Part shown: positions 1 through 9,709 of the stretch, in pieces
Layout of the letters: the number at the start of each line of letters is the position of its first letter
Position numbering within the stretch: position 1 is the first letter of the stretch
Source: Flavobacteriaceae bacterium
GTDB taxonomy: Bacteria; Bacteroidota; Bacteroidia; Flavobacteriales; Flavobacteriaceae
Assembly (NCBI GenBank): GCA_018608705.1
Contig: JABAZD010000028.1
Location: 22,480 to 86,479 of the forward strand
DNA length: 64,000 nucleotides
Reading direction: 5' to 3'
The notes under the pieces: model-generated
Told to the model about the DNA's origin: nothing
The model's input: only the letters and a program-made list of their open reading frames with translations
The model's database searches: none
Position numbers and translations under genes: made by a program

Positions 1-1
1 A

Positions 2-463
2 GAGAAGGAACAAGATAACCCATTAGAATGGGATGAAATCGAACCTGCTAATTATCAGACTTGGGAAAGTTCTCTTAATTACAAAACTACAATTGAAAAT
101 AGCTATACTCGTTTGAACTTAAGTGACGAAATAAAATTAATAGACGATAATGCGCGTTGGATTAAATCCGTAAGAGATCAAGAAGTTTATCAGCTTAATT
201 ATGAAAAATATTCAGAGAATATTAATTTAAATGAGAAAGAGTCTAAGCGGTTCGATCAATTGTTAGATTATCAAACAGATCTCACATTTGAACCTTTATC
301 ATATGAATTACCAAAAATGAAACAAGACTCTATTTTTAAAATTAACAGAAATAGGTGGCATAAAAACCTTTCGAAGGACATCTACATGGAAGAGGCTCTA
401 AATGTTTTAAATGATTTGAATATTTCCTACAATAATGAGAATACCGCACAAGTCAAAAAATAA
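2..463 (+). CDS. Carboxy-terminal processing peptidase (Prc/Tsp family), C-terminal part only
   Basis: Reading frame 2 is open from the first bases of the window, so the gene starts upstream; the ORF track's start at 113 is an internal TTG. The visible 153 residues match the DUF3340-like C-terminal region that follows the PDZ and S41 serine-protease domains in Prc/Tsp proteases, with a DNPLEWDEI segment at the start and a KRFDQLLDYQ segment mid-way. Prc proteases degrade or trim periplasmic proteins from the C-terminus. The catalytic Ser/Lys part lies outside the window. Family call is from remembered similarity; only the tail can be judged. Confidence 0.75.
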   Translation, partial: EKEQDNPLEWDEIEPANYQTWESSLNYKTTIENSYTRLNLSDEIKLIDDNARWIKSVRDQEVYQLNYEKYSENINLNEKESKRFDQLLDYQTDLTFEPLSYELPKMKQDSIFKINRNRWHKNLSKDIYMEEALNVLNDLNISYNNENTAQVKK

Positions 464-469
464 TTATTG

Positions 470-1555
470 ATGCAAAAGAAAGGACTAACGAATTTGGCAT
501 TTCATAAATTCAAAAGAAGTTTCTGGGGAGTTATTAGTTTTTGTTTCATTTCATTTGTTGGTTTTATCTCTCTTTTCGCATATGTTATAGCTCCTGACTC
601 CTCTCAGTATTCAAATCAAATGCATTTGTCAATTCATTCAAAAGCACCTGGTTTTACTGTTAAAATGTTAGTCATCCCCAATTCATTAGATAACAACCAA
701 AATTTAATGGATCGATTATTTTTTGGAAATTTGAACCCTCCAAAAGAAATCCCAATTTCATCTTACAGATTTGATGGTGACAATATTTATTATTCTGATT
801 ATTCCTCAATTGGGCTTAATGGTATAGAAAAGTCAATTAAATTATTAGATGAGTCTAACTCATTAAATGCTTTTATAACAAATAGAACTTTTTATTTTGG
901 AACCGATAAGTATGGCCGCGATCTTTTAAGTCGAGTTTTGGTAGGTGCGAGGATTTCATTTTCAATAGGATTTATTGCAGTATTAATATCTCTTTTAATC
1001 GGGCTCGTTTTGGGAAGTTTGGCAGGTTATTTTGGAGGTAAATGGGATACGGTTATTATGTGGATAATTAATGTAACGTGGTCTATTCCTACCTTACTTT
1101 TAGTAATTGCAATAACTCTTGCTTTGGGTAAAGGTTTCTGGCAAGTATTTATAGCAGTTGGGTTGACTATGTGGGTTGAAGTTGCTAGAATAGTAAGAGG
1201 TCAAGTGATGAGTGTCAAAGAAATGCAATATGTTACAGCTGCTCGTGCTTTGGGCTTTACAGATTTTAGAATTATTACTAAACATATTTTACCAAATATT
1301 TTAGCTCCTATAATTGTTATTTCTGCTGCAAATTTTGCTGCTGCGATTCTTATTGAAAGTGGTCTAAGTTTTTTGGGAATTGGAGCTCAGCCACCAATGT
1401 CCAGCTGGGGGGCAATGATCAAGGATCATTATAACTACATAATATTAGGCAAGCCATATTTAGCTCTTATTCCAGGGTTTTGTATTATGAGCTTGGTTAT
1501 GGCTTTTATGCTAATTGGTAATACTTTACGGGATGCTTTGGACGTTAAGGTTTAG
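470..1555 (+). CDS. ABC transporter permease, DppC/OppC family
   Basis: Inner-membrane subunit of a peptide/nickel-type ABC importer. An N-terminal membrane segment (about residues 15-40) is followed by an unusually long periplasmic stretch of about 100 residues, then the FGTDKYGRDLLSRV motif that opens the permease domain in DppC/OppC proteins. The cytoplasmic EAA loop that contacts the ATPase appears as EMQYVTAARALGF near residue 255. At about 361 residues it is longer than the usual 280-300 because of the periplasmic insert. The listed start at 467 is TTG; ATG at 470, six bases after the preceding stop, is preferred. No ATPase or binding-protein gene is adjacent, so the substrate is unknown. 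It ends 11 bases inside the convergent DUF4136 gene. Confidence 0.88.
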   Translation: MQKKGLTNLAFHKFKRSFWGVISFCFISFVGFISLFAYVIAPDSSQYSNQMHLSIHSKAPGFTVKMLVIPNSLDNNQNLMDRLFFGNLNPPKEIPISSYRFDGDNIYYSDYSSIGLNGIEKSIKLLDESNSLNAFITNRTFYFGTDKYGRDLLSRVLVGARISFSIGFIAVLISLLIGLVLGSLAGYFGGKWDTVIMWIINVTWSIPTLLLVIAITLALGKGFWQVFIAVGLTMWVEVARIVRGQVMSVKEMQYVTAARALGFTDFRIITKHILPNILAPIIVISAANFAAAILIESGLSFLGIGAQPPMSSWGAMIKDHYNYIILGKPYLALIPGFCIMSLVMAFMLIGNTLRDALDVKV

Positions 1556-2087
1556 CTACTATTTTTGGAGGGTATTTTGCTAAAATTGTAGATACAAATT
1601 CATTAATAGTTTTGTCTTTTTGATCAACATCTGAGGACAAATATCCTTTTCCAACGCCTTGCCAGAAAAGTTGTTTAGTTTTGTTATCTATTAAATCAAT
1701 ATACAGTATTCCTTTAGTTGAGTTTGACACAGTAGTTCGTGTTCCATTATAAAAGCCCCAGCCCCAACCCATTCCATAACCAAAATTGCCAAAACTATTG
1801 TTAAAGATATTTACCTCCTGATTTTCCTTAGTAAAAAAGTTAACAATCATATCTGGTTTTTCGGATTTTGTAAAACCTTTTTCGAGGAGTGTTTTCTCAA
1901 TGGACCTCAAGATTCTACGTTTATCCAAATCATTAATTTTAGCACGATCAATGCCTTCTTTTAAAAACCCGTAAGTTTTGTAAGTATTAAAGGAAACAGA
2001 TTTGTCGTAATCAACTGCTACTTTCACAGGCTGACAAGCGCTTAATAATAATACAAATACAAATAAAGAAATAATTTTGTTTTTCAT
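1545..2087 (-). CDS. DUF4136 lipoprotein
   Basis: A 180-residue exported lipoprotein: the N-terminus has a hydrophobic signal and a lipobox (LLSAC) with the acylated Cys near residue 18. The body fits the DUF4136 family: an opening VAVDYDKSVSF strand, a DMIVNFF core, and a late GILYIDLIDNKTKQLFWQG segment. The middle has a Gly/Trp-rich stretch (FGYGMGWGWGFY). Members are envelope proteins of unknown function, common in Bacteroidota. It converges on the ABC permease gene and lies just downstream of hutU on the same strand (three-base gap), so it may share hutU transcripts. Confidence 0.85.
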   Translation of the reverse strand: MKNKIISLFVFVLLLSACQPVKVAVDYDKSVSFNTYKTYGFLKEGIDRAKINDLDKRRILRSIEKTLLEKGFTKSEKPDMIVNFFTKENQEVNIFNNSFGNFGYGMGWGWGFYNGTRTTVSNSTKGILYIDLIDNKTKQLFWQGVGKGYLSSDVDQKDKTINEFVSTILAKYPPKIVAKP

Positions 2088-2090
2088 TTT

Positions 2091-4091
2091 CTAAAGTTTT
2101 TTTAAAATATTTTCATCAACACAATTAGGTATGGTTACCTTCAATAGTGGCTCTAAATCCATTGCGCGTTTGATGGCAAATGTTGCTTCTTCATTACGAG
2201 CCCAATTTCTTCTTGCAATACCATTATTTACATCCCAAAACAACATTGATTTTAACCTGCGTTTTGCCTCTTTACTACCGTCAAGAACCATGCCAAAGCC
2301 TCCATTTATAACCTCGCCCCAGCCAACACCACCTCCATTATGAATACTTACCCATGTTGCTCCTCTAAAGCTATCCCCTATAACGTTTTGAATAGCCATA
2401 TCAGAAGTGTATTGCGAACCATCGTAAATATTACTAGTTTCTCTATATGGTGAATCAGTCCCAGAAACATCATGGTGATCTCGTCCCAATATTATAGTAC
2501 CTATTTCATTGTTTGCAATAGCATCATTAAAGGCTTCAGCAATTTTCATTCGACCTTCTGAATCTGCATATAAAATTCTAGCTTGAGAACCAACAACTAA
2601 TTTATGATCTTGGGCTCCTTTTATCCATTTAATATTGTCGGTCATTTGTTGCTGAATTTCTTTAGGGGCTTCTTTTTTTAAATTTTCGAGTACTTTACAA
2701 GCGATCGAATCTGTTTTTTCTAGGTCTTTGCTAGAACCTGAAGCGCAAACCCATCTGAATGGACCAAAGCCATAATCAAAACACATAGGCCCCATAATAT
2801 CTTGAACATAGCTTGGGTATTTAAAGTCCACTCCGTTTTCAGCCATGATATCAGCGCCTGCTCTAGAGGCTTCTAGCAAAAATGCGTTTCCATAATCAAA
2901 AAAATAGGTGCCTTTATCAGTATGTTTTTGAACGATTTCAGCGTGCTTTCGTAAAGATTCCTCTACTTTTTCTTTAAATAGCTTAGGGTTTGAAACCATC
3001 AATTTATTGGCTTCTTTATAACTCAATCCAACAGGGTAGTAGCCACCTGCCCACGGGTTATGTAGAGAGGTTTGATCACTTCCCAAGTCAACATGAATTT
3101 TAAAATCGTAAAAAGCTTCCCAAACATCTATGACATTTCCTAGGTAAGCAAGCGATATAATTTCTTTATTTATTTTTGCTTTTTGAACGCGCTCAACTAA
3201 TGAATTTATATTGTAAAAAACTTCATCTACCCATCCTTGAGAATGTCTAGTATTTAGCGCCTTTTCGTTAATTTCTGCACAAACAGTAATGCAGCCAGCA
3301 ATATTTCCAGCTTTTGGTTGAGCACCACTCATCCCTCCAAGTCCAGCGGTCAAAAATATATTTCCAAGGGGTGCTTTATTTATTTTTCTAAATGCATTTA
3401 GTACTGTGATTGTAGTTCCATGAACAATACCTTGTGGTCCAATATACATATAGCTTCCTGCAGTCATTTGTCCATATTGTGTAACCCCTAGAGCATTGAA
3501 CCTTTCCCAGTCATCAGGTTTTGAATAGTTAGGAATCATCATGCCGTTAGTAACAACTACTCTTGGTGCTTCTTTGTGAGATGGAAACAGTCCCATTGGG
3601 TGGCCTGAATACATCACTAAGGTTTGAGAGTCTGTCATTTGGGCTAAATACTGCATTGTTAGTCGATATTGTGCCCAATTTGAAAAAACACTACCATTCC
3701 CACCATAAGTTATTAATTCATGAGGGTGTTGTGCAATTGCATCATCTAAATTATTTTGGATCATTAACATAATAGCAGCTGCTTGTTTACTTTTAGCAGG
3801 GTAAGTATCAATTGGCCTTGCTGTTATTTTATGAGCTGGACGGTAGCGATACATGTAAATTCGGCCGTATGTTTCTAGTTCGTATTTGAATTCTTTTATA
3901 AGAACAGCATGGAGTTTTTTATCAAAATATCTCAATGCATTTTTTAGAGCCAGTTTAGTTTCTTCTTTAGTTAAAATTATTTTCCTTTTGGGGGCATGGT
4001 TGTAGGCGTCATCGTAGGGCTGGCTAGGGGGTAGAGTGTTAGGAATTCCTTCTAAAATTTCCTCTTTAAATGTAATATTTATTGCGTTCAA
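2091..4091 (-). CDS. hutU: Urocanate hydratase
   Basis: Converts urocanate to imidazolone propionate in histidine breakdown, using tightly bound NAD. The protein is 666 residues, the long form seen in Bacteroidota rather than the roughly 555-residue proteobacterial form. Conserved blocks are visible: YGGNGSVFSNWAQYR, the glycine-rich GLGGMSGAQ near residue 250, and a Gly-rich block HNGGGVGWGEVINGG near the C-terminus. No ATG exists near the conserved start; translation must begin at TTG 4091, whose TTGA overlaps the stop codon of the upstream DUF5522 gene, a sign of coupled translation. Other hut genes (hutH, hutI) are not in the window. Confidence 0.95.
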   Translation of the reverse strand: MNAINITFKEEILEGIPNTLPPSQPYDDAYNHAPKRKIILTKEETKLALKNALRYFDKKLHAVLIKEFKYELETYGRIYMYRYRPAHKITARPIDTYPAKSKQAAAIMLMIQNNLDDAIAQHPHELITYGGNGSVFSNWAQYRLTMQYLAQMTDSQTLVMYSGHPMGLFPSHKEAPRVVVTNGMMIPNYSKPDDWERFNALGVTQYGQMTAGSYMYIGPQGIVHGTTITVLNAFRKINKAPLGNIFLTAGLGGMSGAQPKAGNIAGCITVCAEINEKALNTRHSQGWVDEVFYNINSLVERVQKAKINKEIISLAYLGNVIDVWEAFYDFKIHVDLGSDQTSLHNPWAGGYYPVGLSYKEANKLMVSNPKLFKEKVEESLRKHAEIVQKHTDKGTYFFDYGNAFLLEASRAGADIMAENGVDFKYPSYVQDIMGPMCFDYGFGPFRWVCASGSSKDLEKTDSIACKVLENLKKEAPKEIQQQMTDNIKWIKGAQDHKLVVGSQARILYADSEGRMKIAEAFNDAIANNEIGTIILGRDHHDVSGTDSPYRETSNIYDGSQYTSDMAIQNVIGDSFRGATWVSIHNGGGVGWGEVINGGFGMVLDGSKEAKRRLKSMLFWDVNNGIARRNWARNEEATFAIKRAMDLEPLLKVTIPNCVDENILKKL

Positions 4092-4258
4092 TTTGTTTGT
4101 TTTTGTGTATTTGTAAGTGGGTTATAGCCATACGGACAATGTTTGCACCCACTTTCACAACAATAGCCACGTTTTAGGTGGTATTGCTCAGTAAAACAAC
4201 GATAGCCATCAGGAGTTAAATAGTAATCGCCGTCTTCAATAGGGGTGTTTTTTTTCAT
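4088..4258 (-). CDS. DUF5522 small cysteine-rich protein
   Basis: A 56-residue gene absent from the ORF track because of its length. Translation gives MKKNTPIEDGDYYL at the start, then HLKRGYCCESGCKHCPYGYN, the hallmark of DUF5522: four cysteines (CC-x3-C-x2-C) in a short basic context that suggests metal binding. Function is unknown. ATG lies at 4256-4258 and the TGA stop overlaps the TTG start of hutU by two bases, so the two are one operon. A TAnnTTTG-type -7 element sits directly upstream. The family call rests on the recognisable cysteine block. Confidence 0.85.
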   Translation of the reverse strand: MKKNTPIEDGDYYLTPDGYRCFTEQYHLKRGYCCESGCKHCPYGYNPLTNTQKQTN

Positions 4259-4264
4259 GCTTAA

Positions 4265-4272
4265 CAAAGATA
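4265..4272 (-). promoter_or_regulatory. Promoter -7 element for DUF5522-hutU
   Basis: Minus-strand TATCTTTG matches the Bacteroidota -7 consensus TAnnTTTG and lies seven bases upstream of the DUF5522 ATG. No convincing TTG is seen at the expected -33 position, so only the -7 half is supported. Confidence 0.45.
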
Positions 4273-4378
4273 ATACAATATTTAGATAAATAGATTTTTA
4301 TCATTTTTAAGCTTTAAGTTATTCTAAGTGAGCAAATTCTTTAAAGTATTTAGTATTTTTACACATAAGACTTCGCTA

Positions 4379-5269
4379 ATGCTTAAAATTCAAACATTAG
4401 AAAACATATATATAAGTTCTCAGTTAGCTCTCAAGCCAGACTATTTAATTCATCCTACAGTTTCTGGAAATAAATTTAGAAAGTTGAAGTATAATTTAGA
4501 AAAAGCGCAGTCGAATAACTATAATGGAATACTAACATTTGGAGGTGCATTTTCCAATCACATAGCTGCAACAGCTGCAGCGGGAAAAGAATTGAATATG
4601 CCAACAGTTGGTATAATAAGGGGTGAGGAGCTTGAAAATCACGTCAAAAATAATCCAACACTTAGGTATGCAAAATCCTGTGGAATGCACTTAGATTTTG
4701 TAACCAGATCTATATACAAAAACAAAACAGATCCAGACTATTTGAAGCAATTAATGTTAACATATAAAAACTACTTTGTTATTCCTGAAGGAGGTACTAA
4801 CGAACTAGCGATTAAAGGCTGTGAAGAGATTCTTACGGAAAAAGATCAAGCCTTTGATATTATTTGTTGCGCCGTAGGGACCGGAGGAACCATAGCAGGA
4901 GTTATTAACGGAAGTTTGCCGACTCAAAAGATTATTGGATTTCCGGCCTTAAAAGGTGATTTTTTAAAGGAAGATATTTGTAAATTTGCTACACAAAATA
5001 ATTGGGAACTTTGGGGAGGTTATCATTTTGGTGGTTATGCAAAAGTAGACTCTAAATTAATTAATTTTATGAACGATTTTAAGTTAACTTATAATATTCC
5101 ATTAGACCCTGTTTATACTGCTAAGATGATGTATGGTATATTTGAAGGAATTAGTTCTGGTGAAATAGCTCATACAGCTAAGGTGCTAGCGATTCACACG
5201 GGTGGGTTACAGGGTATTGAAGGGATGAATTTAAGGCTGAAACAAAAAAAACTTGAAGAAATAATATAG
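4379..5269 (+). CDS. PLP-dependent D-cysteine desulfhydrase / ACC deaminase-like enzyme
   Basis: Fold-type II PLP enzyme of the 1-aminocyclopropane-1-carboxylate deaminase/D-cysteine desulfhydrase group. The lysine motif VSGNKFRKLKYN near residue 30 carries the PLP-binding Lys; the phosphate-binding loop GTGGTIAGV and the motif TFGGAFSNH are both present. Which reaction it performs (D-cysteine to pyruvate and sulfide, or ACC deamination) cannot be settled from sequence. The ORF track starts at GTG 4328, but TATTTTTA resembling a -7 element sits at 4354-4361 inside that extension, and ATG 4379 gives the normal family length of about 297 residues. The glucosaminidase gene follows two bases after its stop. 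Confidence 0.82.
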   Translation: MLKIQTLENIYISSQLALKPDYLIHPTVSGNKFRKLKYNLEKAQSNNYNGILTFGGAFSNHIAATAAAGKELNMPTVGIIRGEELENHVKNNPTLRYAKSCGMHLDFVTRSIYKNKTDPDYLKQLMLTYKNYFVIPEGGTNELAIKGCEEILTEKDQAFDIICCAVGTGGTIAGVINGSLPTQKIIGFPALKGDFLKEDICKFATQNNWELWGGYHFGGYAKVDSKLINFMNDFKLTYNIPLDPVYTAKMMYGIFEGISSGEIAHTAKVLAIHTGGLQGIEGMNLRLKQKKLEEII

Positions 5270-5271
5270 AT

Positions 5272-6045
5272 ATGAAGCGAACTGTTATTCTAATTTTTCT
5301 AAGTGCTTTAATAGCTAGTTGCGGTGCGAGACGTAAATCAAATACTAGTCAAACTAGTTCCAAACAATTGGGAGTGGTTTCTGAAAAATCTGATAATAAA
5401 TTTAAGGTACCTGTTATTAATACCCCTTCACAATATATCTCTTTTTTTAAAGCGGTCGCCATAAACGAAATGCATCTTTATGGTATTCCTGCAAGTATCA
5501 CTTTGGCTCAAGGGATTTTAGAATCAGGATCTGGAAAGGGAAGACTAGCTCGCCAGGCAAATAATCACTTTGGAATCAAATGTCATACATGGAACGGGGA
5601 AAAAATTTATCATGACGACGATAAAGCTCAAGAGTGTTTTAGAAAATATAAAGATCCGAAATCTTCATACAGAGATCATTCTGAATTTTTAGCAAATAGA
5701 AAACGATACTCCGGCTTATTTAAATTAAAAATAACAGATTACAAAGGATGGGCTAAGGGGCTTAGAAAAGCGGGCTATGCAACAGATCCTAAATATCCAA
5801 AAAAATTGATCAGTATCATAGAGCGTTATGAGCTATACAAGTATGATAAAAAGTCTAAGAAAAAACGTTCCAAAAACAAGAAGTCCTCACAGATAATTGT
5901 AAAAAGACATGTGGTACAAAAAGGGGATACTTTGTATTCTATTTCTAAATTATATAATACTACGGTTGATGATATTAAAAAACAAAACAACTTAAATTCA
6001 ATTGAATTATCAATTGGTCAACAACTTAAAATTCCTACAAACTAA
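5272..6045 (+). CDS. Glucosaminidase-LysM lipoprotein (peptidoglycan hydrolase)
   Basis: Exported cell-wall hydrolase of 257 residues. The signal peptide ends in a lipobox-like ALIASC. Residues about 50-185 form a glucosaminidase domain: [15 protein letters not shown] contains the catalytic Glu, followed by [10 protein letters not shown] basic linker ([12 protein letters not shown]) leads to a C-terminal LysM repeat of about 45 residues beginning [14 protein letters not shown], which binds glycan strands. The domain order is that of flagellar-type or autolysin-like N-acetylglucosaminidases in Bacteroidota. It is tightly spaced after the desulfhydrase gene, and hemL begins four bases after its stop, suggesting one transcript. 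Confidence 0.92.
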   Translation: MKRTVILIFLSALIASCGARRKSNTSQTSSKQLGVVSEKSDNKFKVPVINTPSQYISFFKAVAINEMHLYGIPASITLAQGILESGSGKGRLARQANNHFGIKCHTWNGEKIYHDDDKAQECFRKYKDPKSSYRDHSEFLANRKRYSGLFKLKITDYKGWAKGLRKAGYATDPKYPKKLISIIERYELYKYDKKSKKKRSKNKKSSQIIVKRHVVQKGDTLYSISKLYNTTVDDIKKQNNLNSIELSIGQQLKIPTN

Positions 6046-6049
6046 CTTT

Positions 6050-7336
6050 ATGAGATATCAGCGCAGTAGTAAATTATTTAGTGCCGCTTCAGAAGTGATC
6101 CCCGGAGGAGTAAATTCCCCTGTACGCGCTTTTAAAGCTGTCGGAGGAACACCTATTTTTGTTGATAAAGCAAAGGGCGCTTACTTATATGATGCGGATG
6201 GCAATCGTCTCATTGATTATATCAATTCATGGGGTCCAATGATTTTAGGACATGCTTTTCCTCCTGTAATAGATGCTCTGGTTGACAAAGCGAAATTAGG
6301 GACTTCTTTCGGAATGCCTACAGAAATTGAAACGCAGATTGCTGAACTTGCAGTCTCCATGGTTCCTAATGTAGACCAAATTCGTTTTGTAAATTCTGGA
6401 ACTGAAGCCTGTATGAGTGCTGTTCGTTTGGCTAGAGGCTTTTCAGCAAAGGAAAAAATCATAAAATTTGCTGGCTGTTACCATGGACATTCAGATTCAT
6501 TTCTAATTCAAGCAGGAAGTGGTGCAGTTACTTTTGGAAGCCCAAATAGTCCTGGAGTTACAAAAGGAACTGCCAAAGACACACTTTTAGCCACTTATAA
6601 TGATTTGGATTCTGTAGCTAAGCTTTTTGAAGCAAATCCTTTACAAATTGCATGTGTTATAGTCGAACCAGTAGCTGGAAACATGGGTTGTATTCCACCG
6701 CAACCTGGATTTCTTGAAGGACTTCGGGATTTATGTGATACTTATAAGTCAATTTTAGTTTTTGATGAGGTCATGACTGGTTTTCGTTTAGCCAAGGGTG
6801 GAGTTCAAGAGTTAAGTGGAGTAAATGCTGATATTATATGTTTTGGAAAAGTAATTGGGGGTGGATTACCTGTTGGTGCTTTTGCTGCACGCCACGAAAT
6901 TATGTCATATTTAGCCCCGCTAGGACCTGTATATCAAGCTGGCACTTTGAGTGGTAATCCTTTAGCAATGGCAGCAGGGTTTGCTATGCTAAAAGCATTA
7001 GATTCTGATAAAGAACTGTTTGATCGTTTAGCTAAAAAAACAGCTTACTTACACAAGGGCATAGCAAGGGTGTTATCAGCTCATCAAATTGAACATACTA
7101 TAAATAGAATTGGCTCAATGATTTCGGTTCATTTTTCTAAAATTCCGGTAGTAGATTTTGAAACAGCTTCACTAGCTAACAATGAGCGTTTTAAAAATTT
7201 TTTCCATGGAATGTTAGCTGGAGGAATTTATATTGCACCAAGTGCCTATGAAACATGGTTTATTACGGATGCTTTAACTTACAAAGATTTAGACTATACA
7301 ATTGATGCAGTTGAAAAAGTTGCTAAAACTTTATAG
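6050..7336 (+). CDS. hemL: Glutamate-1-semialdehyde 2,1-aminomutase
   Basis: PLP enzyme that converts glutamate-1-semialdehyde to 5-aminolevulinate, the first dedicated haem/tetrapyrrole precursor in the C5 pathway. The protein opens with the standard [20 protein letters not shown]; the PLP-binding lysine is in [15 protein letters not shown] near residue 270, with FDEVMTGFR just before it. Length, about 428 residues, is normal. The ORF track extends to 6002 inside the previous gene; ATG 6050 matches family N-termini. It ends six bases inside the convergent phosphotransferase gene. Confidence 0.96.
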   Translation: MRYQRSSKLFSAASEVIPGGVNSPVRAFKAVGGTPIFVDKAKGAYLYDADGNRLIDYINSWGPMILGHAFPPVIDALVDKAKLGTSFGMPTEIETQIAELAVSMVPNVDQIRFVNSGTEACMSAVRLARGFSAKEKIIKFAGCYHGHSDSFLIQAGSGAVTFGSPNSPGVTKGTAKDTLLATYNDLDSVAKLFEANPLQIACVIVEPVAGNMGCIPPQPGFLEGLRDLCDTYKSILVFDEVMTGFRLAKGGVQELSGVNADIICFGKVIGGGLPVGAFAARHEIMSYLAPLGPVYQAGTLSGNPLAMAAGFAMLKALDSDKELFDRLAKKTAYLHKGIARVLSAHQIEHTINRIGSMISVHFSKIPVVDFETASLANNERFKNFFHGMLAGGIYIAPSAYETWFITDALTYKDLDYTIDAVEKVAKTL

Positions 7337-8104
7337 AGGTTTAAGTAAAACTTTTCTAATCCCTACAAAAACTATGATTAGCACTGAATAGCCAATAAAA
7401 AAGGGTATCACAAATTCATGTAAATTTAATGCCAGCATAATCGCCATAAACAAAAGCTGAAACCCTAGTCCATACATAGAAACTAATGTCATAAACCACT
7501 TGGGAAACGGAGGACTGTCACTAGCATTTTTATCCATGTAGTACATGATCTTATCAAAAATTATATACAATACATCATAAATTTTATAAAAAATATTTAC
7601 TGTTCGTTGACTTTCTCCCTTAAGCGCCTTTGGTGCAGTATCTTCAAATATCCTACTTGTTGAATCTCCTTCTACTGCATTTCTTAAAATTACATAGTAA
7701 TAGTTATAAACTGTTCCTTGAAGTTGTATTCCAAAAAATGCAATTAACATATAGATTATTGAGCTGTCCGTAATATACCAAAGGGTTAGTAAAAAAAAGA
7801 AATTAAGTAAGATGTCAGCTATAGAGTCATAATATCGTCCGGTGTAGGAAGGGGTATTTTTTAGCCTAGATAGTTCTCCATCCGCAGCATCCAAAACAGA
7901 CTTTAGTATTATAAAAAAGGCAGCTGTTTTGTAATATCCATTTAACATACACCAAATGGCAATAAAACCTGAAAAAATAAATAGAGTTGTAACATGGATA
8001 GGAGTGAAACGGGTATTTTTGAGCCGACTAGCAATCCAAAGACCACCATTTCTTCCATAATCAGATAGATCTAAAAATTGATATTTTGTTGGGAGTTTAG
8101 CCAT
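7331..8104 (-). CDS. CDP-alcohol phosphatidyltransferase family protein
   Basis: Integral membrane enzyme of 257 residues that would transfer a substituted phosphate from a CDP-alcohol (for example CDP-diacylglycerol) to an acceptor alcohol. The diagnostic signature D-x2-D-G-x2-R-x8+-G-x3-D-x3-D is seen as [12 protein letters not shown] followed by GRYYDSIAD around residues 92-117. Several hydrophobic segments flank it. The acceptor cannot be assigned. A TACCTTTG -7-like element lies at 8142-8149 on the same strand, about 38 bases upstream of the ATG. It converges with hemL. Confidence 0.88.
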   Translation of the reverse strand: MAKLPTKYQFLDLSDYGRNGGLWIASRLKNTRFTPIHVTTLFIFSGFIAIWCMLNGYYKTAAFFIILKSVLDAADGELSRLKNTPSYTGRYYDSIADILLNFFFLLTLWYITDSSIIYMLIAFFGIQLQGTVYNYYYVILRNAVEGDSTSRIFEDTAPKALKGESQRTVNIFYKIYDVLYIIFDKIMYYMDKNASDSPPFPKWFMTLVSMYGLGFQLLFMAIMLALNLHEFVIPFFIGYSVLIIVFVGIRKVLLKPL

Positions 8105-8180
8105 GCCTTTACTTAGAATATCGATTATTGGTTTACGACTTCAAAGGTACAATCATTTTATGGAACTAATTTTATATAAA

Positions 8181-8969
8181 TTAGCTAGTCCAAATATTTC
8201 CAATTAAGTATGTTCTTGCTTTTCCACTGATTTGAACTCTATCTTTTTTGAATTCACAATTTAAATATCCAATCCTCTCAGAAAGCTGAATCGCGCTAAG
8301 TTTTTCTTTTTTTAATTCTTCGGCCCAATAAGGAACTAACGAGCAGTGGGCTGATCCAGTAACTGGATCTTCCAAAATTGATGCCTGTGGTGTAAAATAA
8401 CGAGAAACAAAATCATAATCGTTTCCTTTGGCAGTTGCGACAACACCCCCTGTTCCCAAATTTATTTGATCTAAGATTTGACGATCAATTTCTAGATTGC
8501 GAATATCTGTTTCTGAATCATAAATTAATACATAGTCTCTTGACTTATAAATTTTTTTTGGAGGTATACTCAAGGCATTTTTAATTTCATCAGGAAGTTC
8601 TGAAACAATTGGCATTCGAGACGGAAAGTTTAGATGGTATATTTCATTATTACAGGTTACAGATATCTCTCCACTTTTTGTTTGAAACACAATAGTTTCT
8701 TTAGAGAAATTTAAAATTGTTTTTAAACAGTGTGCTGCAGCTAGTGTAGCATGCCCACATAAATCCATCTCAATTTCAGGAGTAAACCATCTTAATTGAA
8801 TTTCATCTTCTTTTTTGACAAAAAATGCAGTTTCAGCAACTGCATTTTCTTTAGTGATTTTAAAGAGAATATCGTCCGATATCCAATGAGGGAGTGGGAC
8901 AACACAAGCTGGATTACCTCCAAAAACTTTATCTGTAAAAGCATCTATTTGGTATAACTCTAGTTTCAT
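8181..8969 (-). CDS. PhzF family epimerase/isomerase
   Basis: Protein of about 262 residues with the PhzF (diaminopimelate-epimerase-like) fold. The N-terminal block YQIDAFTDKVFGGNPACVV includes the GNPA motif; the conserved Glu of ENAVAETAFF near residue 45 is the usual catalytic residue, and DLCGHATLA and DPVTGSAHC mark the two halves of the fold. Outside phenazine producers, PhzF-like proteins are isomerases of unknown substrate, and no phenazine genes occur here. The ORF track begins at 8981, but ATG 8969 (MKLELYQ) matches family N-termini. Confidence 0.9.
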   Translation of the reverse strand: MKLELYQIDAFTDKVFGGNPACVVPLPHWISDDILFKITKENAVAETAFFVKKEDEIQLRWFTPEIEMDLCGHATLAAAHCLKTILNFSKETIVFQTKSGEISVTCNNEIYHLNFPSRMPIVSELPDEIKNALSIPPKKIYKSRDYVLIYDSETDIRNLEIDRQILDQINLGTGGVVATAKGNDYDFVSRYFTPQASILEDPVTGSAHCSLVPYWAEELKKEKLSAIQLSERIGYLNCEFKKDRVQISGKARTYLIGNIWTS

Positions 8970-9032
8970 TTTCGTTAGCATTTCTATGTTTCAAAACAAT
9001 GTTATAAAACTCTAATTAGCCACTTAGTGATT

Positions 9033-9632
9033 TTATTTTGATGCATTAACTTCTTTGATATCATCATAAAATTTTACGTAACTAACATTTACATATGGCG
9101 CTAACCATAATAAACCAATTCCTAATGTGAATATACTAAGTAAAAACCAGCCGAAAAAACTAAATCCAAGACAGAAGAATTTCCATTTGTGACCATTCAT
9201 CATTTCTTTACTTTTCTTAAGCGCGTCATATGCACCAATAGTCTCATCTTCCGCTATGATAAAAAAGGTCATTGAGTATGAAATTGCAGCGATAATCCCT
9301 GGGATTATCAAAAGAATTGTCCAAAGTATTATAAAAAGAACCATCAAAACGTAAGCTAATATAGATGTTCCAAAATTTCTAAACCCTTCGAATAATTGTT
9401 CAATTTTAGCATCCTTATTTCTTGCAATATTTAATGAAAAAATAGAAATCCCTAAAACAATAGGACCTGAAACAATTATGGTTAATACATTTAGAATTGG
9501 AGCTTGTTCACCTAAGTATTCTATAACTCCTACAATAATAAAGTATACTAAAAAAGTAGGTACAACAATATTCCATTTTCCCTTTAAGGACTCTCTAGCC
9601 ATTTGCCTGAGCGTTGAATTTTCATTAATCAT
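9033..9632 (-). CDS. DUF975 family integral membrane protein
   Basis: A 199-residue polytopic membrane protein. The opening NSTLRQMARESLKGKWN is the conserved soluble lead of DUF975 proteins, followed by about five hydrophobic segments (near residues 20-40, 45-70, 90-125, 145-170 and 170-185) and an amphipathic Asp/Lys-rich loop (ALKKSKEMMNGHKWK). Function is unknown. It stands alone between the AAA+ gene and the PhzF gene on the same strand, with gaps of 50-80 bases on either side. Confidence 0.8.
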   Translation of the reverse strand: MINENSTLRQMARESLKGKWNIVVPTFLVYFIIVGVIEYLGEQAPILNVLTIIVSGPIVLGISIFSLNIARNKDAKIEQLFEGFRNFGTSILAYVLMVLFIILWTILLIIPGIIAAISYSMTFFIIAEDETIGAYDALKKSKEMMNGHKWKFFCLGFSFFGWFLLSIFTLGIGLLWLAPYVNVSYVKFYDDIKEVNASK

Positions 9633-9709
9633 ATTTTATATTTTAATTGTTTTATGCAATCTATAAATATTTTAATTAAATGATCTAAATATTATTTTTT
9701 AATTTAAAG

